Source: Streptomyces radicis
GTDB taxonomy: Bacteria; Actinomycetota; Actinomycetes; Streptomycetales; Streptomycetaceae
Assembly (NCBI RefSeq): GCF_003626575.1
Contig: NZ_RBDY01000039.1
Coordinates: 1 to 60,812, forward strand
Length of the DNA stretch: 60,812 nt
Reading direction: 5' to 3'
Shown here in pieces: positions 42,546 through 50,200 of the stretch (its first letter is position 1; each line of letters opens with the position of its first letter). A model generated the notes under the pieces. The model did not search any database and was not told the DNA's origin. It saw nothing but the letters and a program-made list of their open reading frames with translations. The position numbers and the translations under genes are program-made.

Positions 42546-44075
42546 ATGATCGACGACTACCTCGCCCGGATCGGACAGCTCATTCGGGACGCACGTCAAC
42601 ATCGTGGCTGGACCCAGGTCCAGCTGGCGGAAGCACTCGGGACCAGCCAGAGCGCGGTCAACCGCATCGAGCGGGGGAATCAGAACATCAGCCTTGAGAT
42701 GATCGCCCGCATCGGCGAGGCCCTCGACAGCGAGATCGTCTCGCTGGGATACGCGGGGCCGATGCACTTGCGGGTGGTCGGGGGGCGCCGTCTGCACGGC
42801 AGCATCGACGTCAAGACAAGCAAGAACGCCTGTGTCGCCCTGCTCTGCGCCACCCTGCTGAACTCCGGGCGCACCGTGCTGCGCCGGGTCGCGCGGATCG
42901 AGGAGGTCTTCCGCATCCTGGAAGTCCTCAGCTCGATCGGCGTGCGCAGCCGGTGGATCAACGAGGGGGCCGACCTCGAGATCGTCACCCCCGCCGAGCT
43001 GAACCTCGACGCCATCGATCTGGAGGCGGCGCGGCGCACGCGCAGCATCATCATGTTCATGGGGCCGCTGCTGCACCGCATGGACCGGTTCAAGATCCCC
43101 TACGCGGGCGGTTGCGATCTGGGGACGCGCACGGTCGAGCCGCACATGATGGCGCTGCGGCGCTTCGGACTCGAGGTCACCGCGACCGAGGGCATGTACC
43201 ACGCCACGGTGAACCGGCAGATCACGCCCGAGCGGCCCATCGTCCTGACCGAGCGCGGGGACACCGTGACGGAGAACGCCCTGCTGGCCGCCGCGCGGCA
43301 CGACGGCGTCACCGTCATCAGGAACGCCTCGTCGAACTACATGGTCCAGGACCTCTGCTTCTTCCTCGAGCAGCTGGGCGTGCGGGTGGAGGGCGTGGGC
43401 ACCACCACGTTGACCGTGCACGGCGTTCCCGAGATCGACCGGGACGTGGACTACTCCCCCTCGGAGGACCCGGTCGAGGCGATGAGCCTGATCGCGGCCG
43501 CGGTGGTCACCGAGTCGCAGCTCACGATCCGCCGGGTGCCCGTGGAGTTCCTCGAGATCGAGCTGGCCGTCCTCGAGGGCATGGGCCTCGACCACGACCT
43601 CGGCTCGGAGTACCCGGCGGACAACGGCCGCACGCGGCTGGCGGATCTCACCGTCAGGCCCTCCAAGCTGGAGGCGCCGATGGACAAGATCCACCCGATG
43701 CCGTTCCCCGGCCTCAACATCGACAACACCCCCTTCTTCGCGGCCATCGCCGCCTCGGCACACGGGTCGACGCTCATCCATGACTGGGTCTACGACAACC
43801 GCGCCATCTATCTGACCGATCTCAACCGGCTGGGTGGGCGGCTCCAGCTGCTCGACCCGCACCGGGTGCTGGTCGAGGGGCCGACCCGGTGGCGGGCGGC
43901 CGAGATGATGTGCCCACCGGCGCTGCGTCCCGCGGTGGTGGTGCTGCTGGCGATGATGGCGGCGGAGGGCACGTCCGTCCTGCGGAACGTGTATGTGATC
44001 AACCGAGGTTACGAGGATCTGGCCGAGCGGCTCAACTCCGTGGGGGCGCAGATCGAGACGTTCCGCAACATCTGA
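42546..44075 (+). CDS. XRE helix-turn-helix fused to a MurA-like enolpyruvyl transferase
   Basis: 509 residues. Residues 5-66 are an XRE/Cro HTH (IGQLIRDARQHRGWTQVQLA, EALGTSQSAVNRIERGNQNI). Residues 73-505 have the EPSP-synthase/MurA fold: VKTSKNACVALLCATLL (Lys-Asn of the active site), the catalytic Cys190 in PYAGGCDLGTRTVEPHMMAL (equivalent to Cys115, the fosfomycin target in MurA) and MPFPGLNIDNTPFFAAIAAS with the conserved Asp. Related fusions occur in Streptomyces next to aconitase; a role as an additional MurA, as a regulator, or both is not settled. The HTH may bind the dyads at its own and the acnA promoter (inference). Confidence 0.88.
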   Translation: MIDDYLARIGQLIRDARQHRGWTQVQLAEALGTSQSAVNRIERGNQNISLEMIARIGEALDSEIVSLGYAGPMHLRVVGGRRLHGSIDVKTSKNACVALLCATLLNSGRTVLRRVARIEEVFRILEVLSSIGVRSRWINEGADLEIVTPAELNLDAIDLEAARRTRSIIMFMGPLLHRMDRFKIPYAGGCDLGTRTVEPHMMALRRFGLEVTATEGMYHATVNRQITPERPIVLTERGDTVTENALLAAARHDGVTVIRNASSNYMVQDLCFFLEQLGVRVEGVGTTTLTVHGVPEIDRDVDYSPSEDPVEAMSLIAAAVVTESQLTIRRVPVEFLEIELAVLEGMGLDHDLGSEYPADNGRTRLADLTVRPSKLEAPMDKIHPMPFPGLNIDNTPFFAAIAASAHGSTLIHDWVYDNRAIYLTDLNRLGGRLQLLDPHRVLVEGPTRWRAAEMMCPPALRPAVVVLLAMMAAEGTSVLRNVYVINRGYEDLAERLNSVGAQIETFRNI

Positions 44076-44149
44076 GACGGGGCGCGCGGGGCCCGGTGGG
44101 GGCGCGTGCGGGGGCGCGGATGCCGCGGCACGGACGCGGGGTGTGGTGT

Positions 44150-44185
44150 GGTGGACGCGGCGGGCGGAGGTCCGCCGCGTCCACC
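44150..44185. terminator. Bidirectional terminator after the XRE-MurA gene
   Basis: GGTGGACGCGGCGG (44150-44163) and CCGCCGCGTCCACC (44172-44185) form a perfect 14-bp stem with an 8-base loop between two converging genes. Confidence 0.75.
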
Positions 44186-44239
44186 GTGCGCCGTCGTGGC
44201 GCGTTCGGTCGGCGCGTTCGGGGGTGGGGTGACGCCTGG

Positions 44240-45094
44240 TCAGGCGGTGACCGGGAGAACCTCCTCGGTCTCCTGGTCGACGACGCTCACCCGGATCGCC
44301 TGCCCCGCCGGGCGGTCCAGGTGGGCGGTGGCGTCCATGGCGAACAGCACGGAGACCGGCCGGTCCCCGCCCTCGGACCCGCGGGCGCCGGTGTAGTGCA
44401 GGAACCGCCAGCCGTCCTCGTCCCAGTGCTCGACCAGGCCGGACCTGATGAGCGGCGAGACCGTCTCCCACGCCAGGGAGCGCTCGAGCAGCTCGACCGA
44501 GGCGGCGACCGGGACGCGGTGCGGGCCCCCGGAACGGGCGTCGCGGGACAGGGGGTTGCCCAGGAGGCGCAGCCGCAGCCGCCGGAAGGCGACGGGCCCG
44601 CCGGACAGGTAGGCCAACGCGGTCGCGCCCGCGGCCAGCAGGGCCAACGCCGGGAGCGGCCGGTCGGCCAACGTGGACCACCAGGGCTCGTCGGCGCCGA
44701 GCGCGACGACCCCTCCCCCGGCGACGAAGCCCGCCCTGGCGAACGACCGCCATGTGACGGGCTGCGTGTCGTTCGCCGTGCAGCCGCAGGAGGACTCGGG
44801 GGCGACGGCCTTGGCCGCGCCGAGGTAGACCAGGAACGCCACCCCGATGAGCGCCGTGCCGACGGCCGGGGCGGTGGCCTCCGGGGCGGCCACCAGGGCG
44901 GCGGCGAGCGCGACTTCGGCCGCGCCCGAGGCCCGCAGCACGTGGGCCGCCCGGCGCGGGCCGCGCACCAGCCGGGGCAGCGCGGTCCTTCCGGCCTGGG
45001 CGAGCAGGCTTCTGCTGCGCAGCTTGGCCAGCCCGGTCCAGCCGAGCAGGCCCGCGAGGAGGAGCGGCGACACGGTGGCGATCAGCGAGAACAT
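44240..45094 (-). CDS. MauE/DoxX-type redox-associated membrane protein
   Basis: 284 residues. The N-terminal 170 residues form four or five membrane helices of the MauE/DoxX type, with ESSCGCTANDTQPVTWRSFA (the CGC motif and RxxxAR segment that follow helix 3 in MauE-like proteins). After another helix (PLPALALLAAGATALAYLSG) a 110-residue soluble C-terminal domain follows (LLERSLAWETVSPLIRSGLV ... VSVVDQETEEVLPV). MauE is needed for disulfide-rich methylamine dehydrogenase maturation; here the partner is the Cys-rich protein in the same operon. 13 bp behind the Tat gene. Confidence 0.8.
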   Translation of the reverse strand: MFSLIATVSPLLLAGLLGWTGLAKLRSRSLLAQAGRTALPRLVRGPRRAAHVLRASGAAEVALAAALVAAPEATAPAVGTALIGVAFLVYLGAAKAVAPESSCGCTANDTQPVTWRSFARAGFVAGGGVVALGADEPWWSTLADRPLPALALLAAGATALAYLSGGPVAFRRLRLRLLGNPLSRDARSGGPHRVPVAASVELLERSLAWETVSPLIRSGLVEHWDEDGWRFLHYTGARGSEGGDRPVSVLFAMDATAHLDRPAGQAIRVSVVDQETEEVLPVTA

Positions 45095-45107
45095 CCGCGC
45101 TCCCCCG

Positions 45108-45716
45108 TCAGTGGCCGACCGTGACGCGGACCAGGTCGATGGAGTTGTCCGCGGGGCGCCAGGCGCCGAGAACCTGCGCCGGCTGTCCGATGCGGAGGCG
45201 TGACAGGTCGGACGTCAGCGCGCCACCCGCGTAGGAGGCGGCCGTCTCGGGGATCGTTCGGGCGACCAACTCGTGGCCGCCGTGCGAAAGATGGAGGCGG
45301 TCGCGCTGGATGCCGCGGATGGTGGTGTAGAGGTTGACGATGTTGACCCAGACCGCGTCGGCGGCGATCGCGCCGTCCGGCATCTCGACTCCGCGCGCGT
45401 AGAGTCCGTCGCCGACCTCGATGGCGTCGGCGGTGGTGGGGCGAGCCTTCCAGACGCTGGTGGCGTTGGTCAGCTGGATCCGGTGCGTCTCGCCGCGGGA
45501 GCCCGCCACATGGAGAACGCTCCCCTTGACGGCGCCGATCCGGCCCTCGGCGAACGAGGTCCGCGTGACCGCCGGGTCGAGGGAGGGGGCGGGGGCGGCG
45601 AAGGCCGCGTCGGCGTCGAGGGCGCCGAGCGCGGAGGCGCCCACGATGGTGGCGCCTCCGAGGGCGGCGGAGGCCAGGAAGCTGCGGCGGGCGGGCGAGG
45701 TGCGTGTGGGGGTCAT
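45108..45716 (-). CDS. Tat-exported protein, DUF5666-like
   Basis: 202 residues. The twin-arginine signal is SPARRSFLASAALGGATIVG, with cleavage expected near AAFAAPA. The mature region has two OB-like repeats: RIGAVKGSVLHVAGSRGETH, IEVGDGLYARGVEMPDGAIA, ADAVWVNIVNLYTTIRGI and LRIGQPAQVLGAWRP, resembling DUF5666 single-strand barrels. It has no Cys in the mature part. Middle gene of a three-gene operon; gaps of 19 and 13 bp. It could guide export of the signal-less Cys-rich protein before it (inference). Confidence 0.75.
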   Translation of the reverse strand: MTPTRTSPARRSFLASAALGGATIVGASALGALDADAAFAAPAPSLDPAVTRTSFAEGRIGAVKGSVLHVAGSRGETHRIQLTNATSVWKARPTTADAIEVGDGLYARGVEMPDGAIAADAVWVNIVNLYTTIRGIQRDRLHLSHGGHELVARTIPETAASYAGGALTSDLSRLRIGQPAQVLGAWRPADNSIDLVRVTVGH

Positions 45717-45735
45717 GGTGTCCGCTCCTGCCGTT

Positions 45736-46161
45736 TCACTCGGTGATGAGGACGGGCAGCACGCCCGAGTCGAGGCTGCCGATGGCCGTGAACGCCGCGG
45801 GCGTGAGGTCGAGCACGCGGTTGATCCGGCAGGAGCCGCCGCAGCAGCTCTGCTCGCCGCAGAAGCTGCGGGTGCGGGGGCCGCAGTCGGTGATGGTGAT
45901 GCAGACGGTCGCGCCGGAGCACTGGTGGGTGACGTTCATCACCGAGCCGCAGCCGCGGCGCGGTATGCCGCCCTCGCCGCACAGGTCGGGCCGGGTGATG
46001 TCCCAGCACGCCTGCGACGCGTTGGGCCAGGCGCCGTGGTTGGCGGCGGAGGCGCAGTTGCCGCAGGCGCCGCCGCCCGCGGAGCCACAGGGGCCCCAGG
46101 CGGCGCCACAACAGAACCACGTGGTCTCACCCGCCCACAGCGCGTTCGAGGAACAGGCCAT
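45736..46161 (-). CDS. 16-cysteine double-psi beta-barrel-like protein without signal peptide
   Basis: 141 residues with 16 cysteines. The N-terminal half has MACSSNALWAGETTWFCCGA, CGSAGGGACGNCASAAN and ACWDITRPDLCGEGG. The C-terminal half GCGSVMNVTHQCSGATVCIT, ITDCGPRTRSFCGEQ and RINRVLDLTPAAFTAIGSLD resembles the RlpA/expansin double-psi barrel (V.V.D.GP .. R.IDLS.AAF..L). There is no signal peptide, yet so many cysteines suggest an exported disulfide-rich protein. First gene of the operon, with GGGAG seven bases before the ATG. The catalytic Asp of the barrel (TDCGP) is present. Function unknown. Confidence 0.8.
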   Translation of the reverse strand: MACSSNALWAGETTWFCCGAAWGPCGSAGGGACGNCASAANHGAWPNASQACWDITRPDLCGEGGIPRRGCGSVMNVTHQCSGATVCITITDCGPRTRSFCGEQSCCGGSCRINRVLDLTPAAFTAIGSLDSGVLPVLITE

Positions 46162-46312
46162 GTCGAATCTCCCTCACTCGTGACCGATGATGGCATGCAC
46201 ATGACATAGGGACGCCGAGGCGTGTGCATGACAGGGGCAACGTTGGACGCGCCCATAATCCTCGGTCGGCCGCATGGACACCAGAGGGCGTCCACAGGCC
46301 GCATGACTGGTG

Positions 46313-46329
46313 GTCATCCGGGGGATGAC
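46313..46329. promoter_or_regulatory. Dyad between the Cys-rich operon and a small membrane gene
   Basis: GTCATCC (46313-46319) and GGATGAC (46323-46329) are exact reverse complements across GGG. They lie between two divergent genes in a 213-bp gap that also contains repeated GCATGACA/GCACATGACAT words (46190-46240). Probably a shared control region. Confidence 0.4.
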
Positions 46330-46374
46330 GATCAAAGGACCGGTAAACACCCGGCTGCGGTGAGGAGTTCCGTC

Positions 46375-46647
46375 ATGGACCATGCGCTGGACAACAGGCT
46401 GGACAATCGGCTGGACAACAAGAGCCGTCGGCACACCCTCGTGCTGTTCGGCGTGACCTGTGTCCTGGCGGTGCTCGCGTCACCGCTCTTCGTGCTGTAC
46501 GAGCTGCTCCTCGGCGCCCTGGGGCTCGTGGCCACCGGGGTGCTCGCCCGGCACCGCGAGGGCCCGGGAGCCAGGGCGGCCACCGTGGTCTTCGCCGGAC
46601 TGCTCGCGGGCAGCCTGCCCTATCTGGCGCTGGCGCCCTTCGTGTGA
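46375..46647 (+). CDS. Small membrane protein
   Basis: 90 residues. After an N-terminal repeat (LDNRLDNRLDNKSRRH), two or three hydrophobic segments follow: TLVLFGVTCVLAVLASPLFV, LYELLLGALGLVATGVLA and ATVVFAGLLAGSLPYLALAP. The repeat is also seen in the DNA (two 12-bp units). GAGGAG precedes the ATG by 7-8 bases. Divergent from the Cys-rich operon. No known family recognised. Confidence 0.6.
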   Translation: MDHALDNRLDNRLDNKSRRHTLVLFGVTCVLAVLASPLFVLYELLLGALGLVATGVLARHREGPGARAATVVFAGLLAGSLPYLALAPFV

Positions 46648-46738
46648 GGCGGCGGCGCCCGGGCGCATGGGCGTCGGGTGCGCGCGTCCCTGACGGAGCG
46701 TCGGGAGAGCGGGGCGCCCGGAGACCGGCGCCCGCCGG

Positions 46739-47572
46739 TCAGGAGGGGTGCAGCGCCAGCCGGTCGAGGACGGGCCGGTACCCGATGCGGCGGTATATCT
46801 CGTTGCTCGTGGGGTTCGCGAGGTCGGTGAAGAGGACCACCTCGCGGGCCCCTTCCTCTTGTGCCCGCGCACTGATGGCGGCGGTGACCGCGGCGGCGTA
46901 GCCCCGACGCCGGTGCTCGGACGGGGTGTACACATAGGAGACGCGCACCGACCCGGCGACGCGGCGGGTGATGGAGGCGACGGAGACGGGCGCGCCCTCC
47001 TCGCGCTCCCAGAGCGCGAACCCCTCATGACTCAGCCGGTCGTCCACCAGCGCGGCGGTGTCGCCCGCGCTGCCCCCGGCCTCGCGGGTGAACGCCTCTC
47101 CCCAGGCGATCAGCAGCTCGCGGTCGGCCGGGGTGGCCGTCCTGACGCGCCCCGGGGGAGCCGGCTCGGGTGGCTCGAGGGCCTCGAGCCGATGGAGGCG
47201 TGAGGCGCGGCCCGCACGTATCTCCCCGGGCCAGGCGGCTGCGAACGCCGCGGCGTTCCGCTGGACCAGCTCCACGGCGTCCGGGCGGTCCTCGGCCCCG
47301 GCGATCAACTCGGCCAGGGGCGCCACCGCTTGGGCGGGCAGCGCGGTCAGGTGGAACGGGTGCGGCGGGGTACGCAGCAGCGCGCCCCCGACCGCGCCGC
47401 CCTCCCCCAGCCACCATCCGAACAACGGCGGCCCGCCGTAGAAGCGGAGGCCGCGCATACGGAGCGTGTCCAGCACGGTGAGCTGCACGGAGTGCTCGGC
47501 GGACCGAGCGTGGAGGAACGCCCCGGCGGCGGCCAGGAACACATCGAGATCACGGGTGACACTCCAGCTCAT
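46739..47572 (-). CDS. GNAT-family N-acetyltransferase
   Basis: 277 residues. The N-terminal half (VTRDLDVFLAAAGAFLHARS ... LFGWWLGEGGAVGGALLRTP) is a GNAT-like half typical of Streptomyces double GNATs. The C-terminal GNAT has VRVSYVYTPSEHRRRGYAAA (acetyl-CoA loop R-R-x-G-x-A), VTAAISARAQEEGAREVVLF and TDLANPTSNEIYRRIGYRPV. I chose the ATG at 47572; an ATG three codons earlier is also possible. Substrate unknown. Confidence 0.85.
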   Translation of the reverse strand: MSWSVTRDLDVFLAAAGAFLHARSAEHSVQLTVLDTLRMRGLRFYGGPPLFGWWLGEGGAVGGALLRTPPHPFHLTALPAQAVAPLAELIAGAEDRPDAVELVQRNAAAFAAAWPGEIRAGRASRLHRLEALEPPEPAPPGRVRTATPADRELLIAWGEAFTREAGGSAGDTAALVDDRLSHEGFALWEREEGAPVSVASITRRVAGSVRVSYVYTPSEHRRRGYAAAVTAAISARAQEEGAREVVLFTDLANPTSNEIYRRIGYRPVLDRLALHPS

Positions 47573-47617
47573 GCACCCCATCCTGCCTGGGAGTTGCGCC
47601 GCGAGGAAAGCAAGTTT

Positions 47618-47645
47618 TCGATTATCGCTCGAACGAGTGAATCGA
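47618..47645. promoter_or_regulatory. AT-rich dyad upstream of the GNAT gene
   Basis: TCGATT (47618-47623) and AATCGA (47640-47645) are a perfect 6-bp pair, with CTCGAACGAG (47628-47637) between them. The segment stands out as AT-rich, about 50-75 bp before the GNAT start. Candidate operator. Confidence 0.35.
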
Positions 47646-47751
47646 TCGGGCGGGCCTGGCGGATGGGCTTGCCGGTGCCGTATACCGGAGTGGAGTGATT
47701 ACCCAGAGTGATGACGGAGGCGGGGTCATGGACGTGCAGCGGAGCAGCGGG

Positions 47752-49017
47752 TCACCAGGGCAGGTCGCGGATCTGTTCCACGCACAGGATGAGGAAGAGG
47801 ATTCCCGACGCCAGCAGCATCACGTTGCTGATCGGTCCGTTGCGCCACTCCTTGGTGACGCGGCCGGTGTTGAGGAGCCAGAAGAGGGTGAGGGCGAGGA
47901 AGGGCATGAAGAACGCCCCGATGACGCCGTAGGTCAGGACCAGGCCGATCGGCTGGTCGAGCCACAGGAGGCCCATGGGCGGGAAGGTCAGCCACAGCAG
48001 GTACGCGCGGAACGGCCGGGAGGTCTCCCGCTCCTCGGGGGCCACGGCCCGATCGGGGCGGACATGGCCCACGAAGTCGGTGAAGAGCAGACTGACGCCG
48101 TGCCAGACGCCGATCACCGAGCTGAAGGAGGCGGCGAAGAAGCCGATGAGGAAGAGGTTGGCGGTGGCCGTGCCGAAGCGGTCCTCCAGGACCTCGCCCA
48201 CGTCGAGCAGGCCCCGGTCGCCGCTGGCGAGGGCGATGTCGGCGGCGTTGAGCAGCTCGGCGCCGATCACCAGCATCGCCACGACGAACAGACCTGTGGT
48301 GGCGTAGGCGACGCGGTTGTCGAGGCGCATCATGGGTATCCACCGCGGGCCGGTCCAGCCCTTGGCGGTGACCCAGTAGCCATAGGCGGCCAGGGTGATC
48401 GTGCCCCCGACGCCGCCGATCAGGCCGAGGGTGTAGAGCACGGATCCGTCCGGAAGCACCGGCAGCAGACCGGCGCCCAGGGCCGCCGTGTCGGGGCCGA
48501 CGCGGATGGCGATGCCGACCACCACGACGAACATCACGCCGACGAAGCCCATCATCAGCTTCTCGACGACCGCGTATCTGTTGAACCAGACGCAGACCAG
48601 GCCGAGCAGGCCGGAGATGATGCCCCAGGTGCGCAGCGAGGGGCCCTCGGGCCAGAGCGCGACCAGCGGCATGGCGCTGGCGGACATGGCCGTCGCGCCG
48701 TAGACGAAGCCCCACACCGCCACATAGATCGCGAAGTAGACCATCGTCCAGCGGCCCAGCGAGCGCCAGCCGTCGAAGATGGTGCTACCGGTGGCCAGAT
48801 GCCAGCGGCCGGTCGCCTCGGCCATGGATATCTTGATCAGACAGCCCAGCACGGCGGCCCACACCAGCGTGTAGCCATAGCGCTCGCCCGCCACGGCGGT
48901 GGCCACCAGGTCGCCCGCGCCGACCCCCGTCGCGGCGACCACGAGTCCGGGGCCGATCAGACGCCACCGTGCCTTGGGGAGTTGAGCCTCTTCGCTCGCC
49001 TTGGTCATGACAGGCAT
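47752..49017 (-). CDS. Nramp-related transporter lacking canonical metal motifs
   Basis: 421 residues, about 11 membrane helices of the Nramp/LeuT fold. In helix 1 the canonical DPGN is replaced by GAGD (LIGPGLVVAATGVGAGDLVA). In helix 6 there is no MPH motif (LIGGVGGTITLAAYGYWVTA). Other conserved Nramp stretches remain, for example GYTLVWAAVLGCLIKISMAE. Such divergence is seen in Nramp-related transporters that carry Mg or other substrates, so Mn/Fe transport should not be assumed. The start is either ATG 49017 or ATG 49008. No manganese regulator is nearby. Confidence 0.82.
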   Translation of the reverse strand: MPVMTKASEEAQLPKARWRLIGPGLVVAATGVGAGDLVATAVAGERYGYTLVWAAVLGCLIKISMAEATGRWHLATGSTIFDGWRSLGRWTMVYFAIYVAVWGFVYGATAMSASAMPLVALWPEGPSLRTWGIISGLLGLVCVWFNRYAVVEKLMMGFVGVMFVVVVGIAIRVGPDTAALGAGLLPVLPDGSVLYTLGLIGGVGGTITLAAYGYWVTAKGWTGPRWIPMMRLDNRVAYATTGLFVVAMLVIGAELLNAADIALASGDRGLLDVGEVLEDRFGTATANLFLIGFFAASFSSVIGVWHGVSLLFTDFVGHVRPDRAVAPEERETSRPFRAYLLWLTFPPMGLLWLDQPIGLVLTYGVIGAFFMPFLALTLFWLLNTGRVTKEWRNGPISNVMLLASGILFLILCVEQIRDLPW

Positions 49018-49071
49018 CTTGCCCACAAAATCAGTCACCGAACAGAGTGGTGCGCGACCATACCGAGGCGG

Positions 49072-49543
49072 GTGTTCCTGACGATATCCGCGGCGGGCGA
49101 TGCCGCCCGCCCCGCCACTGACCTCGGCTTTCTGCTGCACAAGCACCCGGACAGGGCGCAGGAGTTCTCCACCGCGGCGGGCGCTGCCCAGGGGTTCTAC
49201 CCCGTGGCCGAAGTCGAGCGCTGCACCGCGGCGCCGCTGCTCGACGTCGATCCGGTCGCGCTCATACGGAATCGAGGTCCGGCGCGCGGTGCCGCGCCCG
49301 ACGCGACGCTCGCGCAGTACGTCAACGACCGGCCCTGTGCCGCGTCTTCGCTGCTCGCGGTGGCGCTGGGCCAGGTGTTGAGGACGGCGATGCGGAGCCG
49401 GTGCGCGGCGCGGCCCGAGCTGCCGGGACATGCGCTGCCGTTGACGGTCGAGGTGCCCGCGCTGCCCGCGCGGGGCGGGGCCGAGGTGGTGCGGCGGCTG
49501 TTCGAGCCGCTGGGGTGGACGGTGGAGGCGGACTCCGTGCCGG
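49072..49543 (+). pseudogene. hen1: hen1, N-terminal fragment (RNA 3' methyltransferase)
   Basis: From the GTG at 49072, FLTISAAGDAARPATDLGFL, LHKHPDRAQEFSTAAGAAQG, FYPVAEVERCTAAPLLDVDP, AQYVNDRPCAASSLLAVALG and LPARGGAEVVRRLFEPLGWT match the N-terminal domain of bacterial Hen1, which marks repaired RNA ends by 2'-O-methylation. After about 156 residues similarity ends at EADSVPG, and the methyltransferase domain is absent. The frame stays open by chance, but the following DNA encodes Pnkp in another frame. An internal deletion has fused hen1 to pnkp. Confidence 0.75.
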
Positions 49544-50010
49544 GTGCGTTCGCACGCGCTGTACGGCGAGCCGACGGGCGAGACCGACGAGTTCGGGCAG
49601 CCGGTGCGCTACCCCTGGGCGGTGGATTACCGGGGCGCGGCGGCCGTGGTGTACGGCCGCACCCCGGTGCCGCGCGCCTCCTGGCTGAACAACACCCTGT
49701 GCCTGGACACCGGTTGTGTCTTCGGCGGGGCGCTGACCGCGCTGCGCCGGCCCGAGCGGGAGATCGTCGACACCCCGGCGGAGCGGGTGCGGTACGAGCC
49801 GGTCAGGCCGCTGGCCACCGAAGCGCCGGGCGGCACGGACGGCCGCCCGCTCGCCCTGGGGACGCCGCGGCGGCCCTCGAGGTGATGAGCAGGTTCGCGG
49901 TGGACCCCTGGCTGCGCTGGTGTGCCGGGACGGCGGGACAGCGGCCAAGCTGTTCGGGGCGCCGGAGGGGGTGCGGGGCGGGCTGCCCACCGCCGAGATG
50001 ACCGTGCGCG
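49544..50010 (+). pseudogene. pnkp: pnkp, phosphatase-to-ligase fragment with frameshifts
   Basis: In the frame beginning at 49544, HALYGEPTGETDEFGQPVRY, PWAVDYRGAAAVVYGRTPVP and NNTLCLDTGCVFGGALTALR are the C-terminal part of the Pnkp 2',3'-phosphatase domain. Around 49862 the homology moves frame (AAALEVMSRFAVDP), and at about 49917 it moves again (VCRDGGTAAKLFGAPEGVRG), which is ligase-domain start. The N-terminal kinase and the rest of the ligase are missing. Pnkp and Hen1 form the bacterial RNA-repair complex; here only relics remain. Confidence 0.75.
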
Positions 50011-50200
50011 TCTGTCGGGGCCCGGGCGTCGTGCCGTGCTCGTCGGCGGGCGCCGAGGGCGGCGAGAAGAGGGAGAGGAGAGCGGAGACGGCGAGCGCGC
50101 CGCTCGACCACGGCCCCTGGGTGGCGACGGCCGCACGGCGCGTTCCCCGGTGTGGACGGGTGGGGAGGAGGGCCGGGACCCGGCGGCGCAGAATGGGGGC

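Noticed and set aside
47695..49100. Long plus-strand frame that leads into the hen1 relic
   Set aside because: It is antisense to the Nramp-like gene; only the part after GTG 49072 resembles a known protein.
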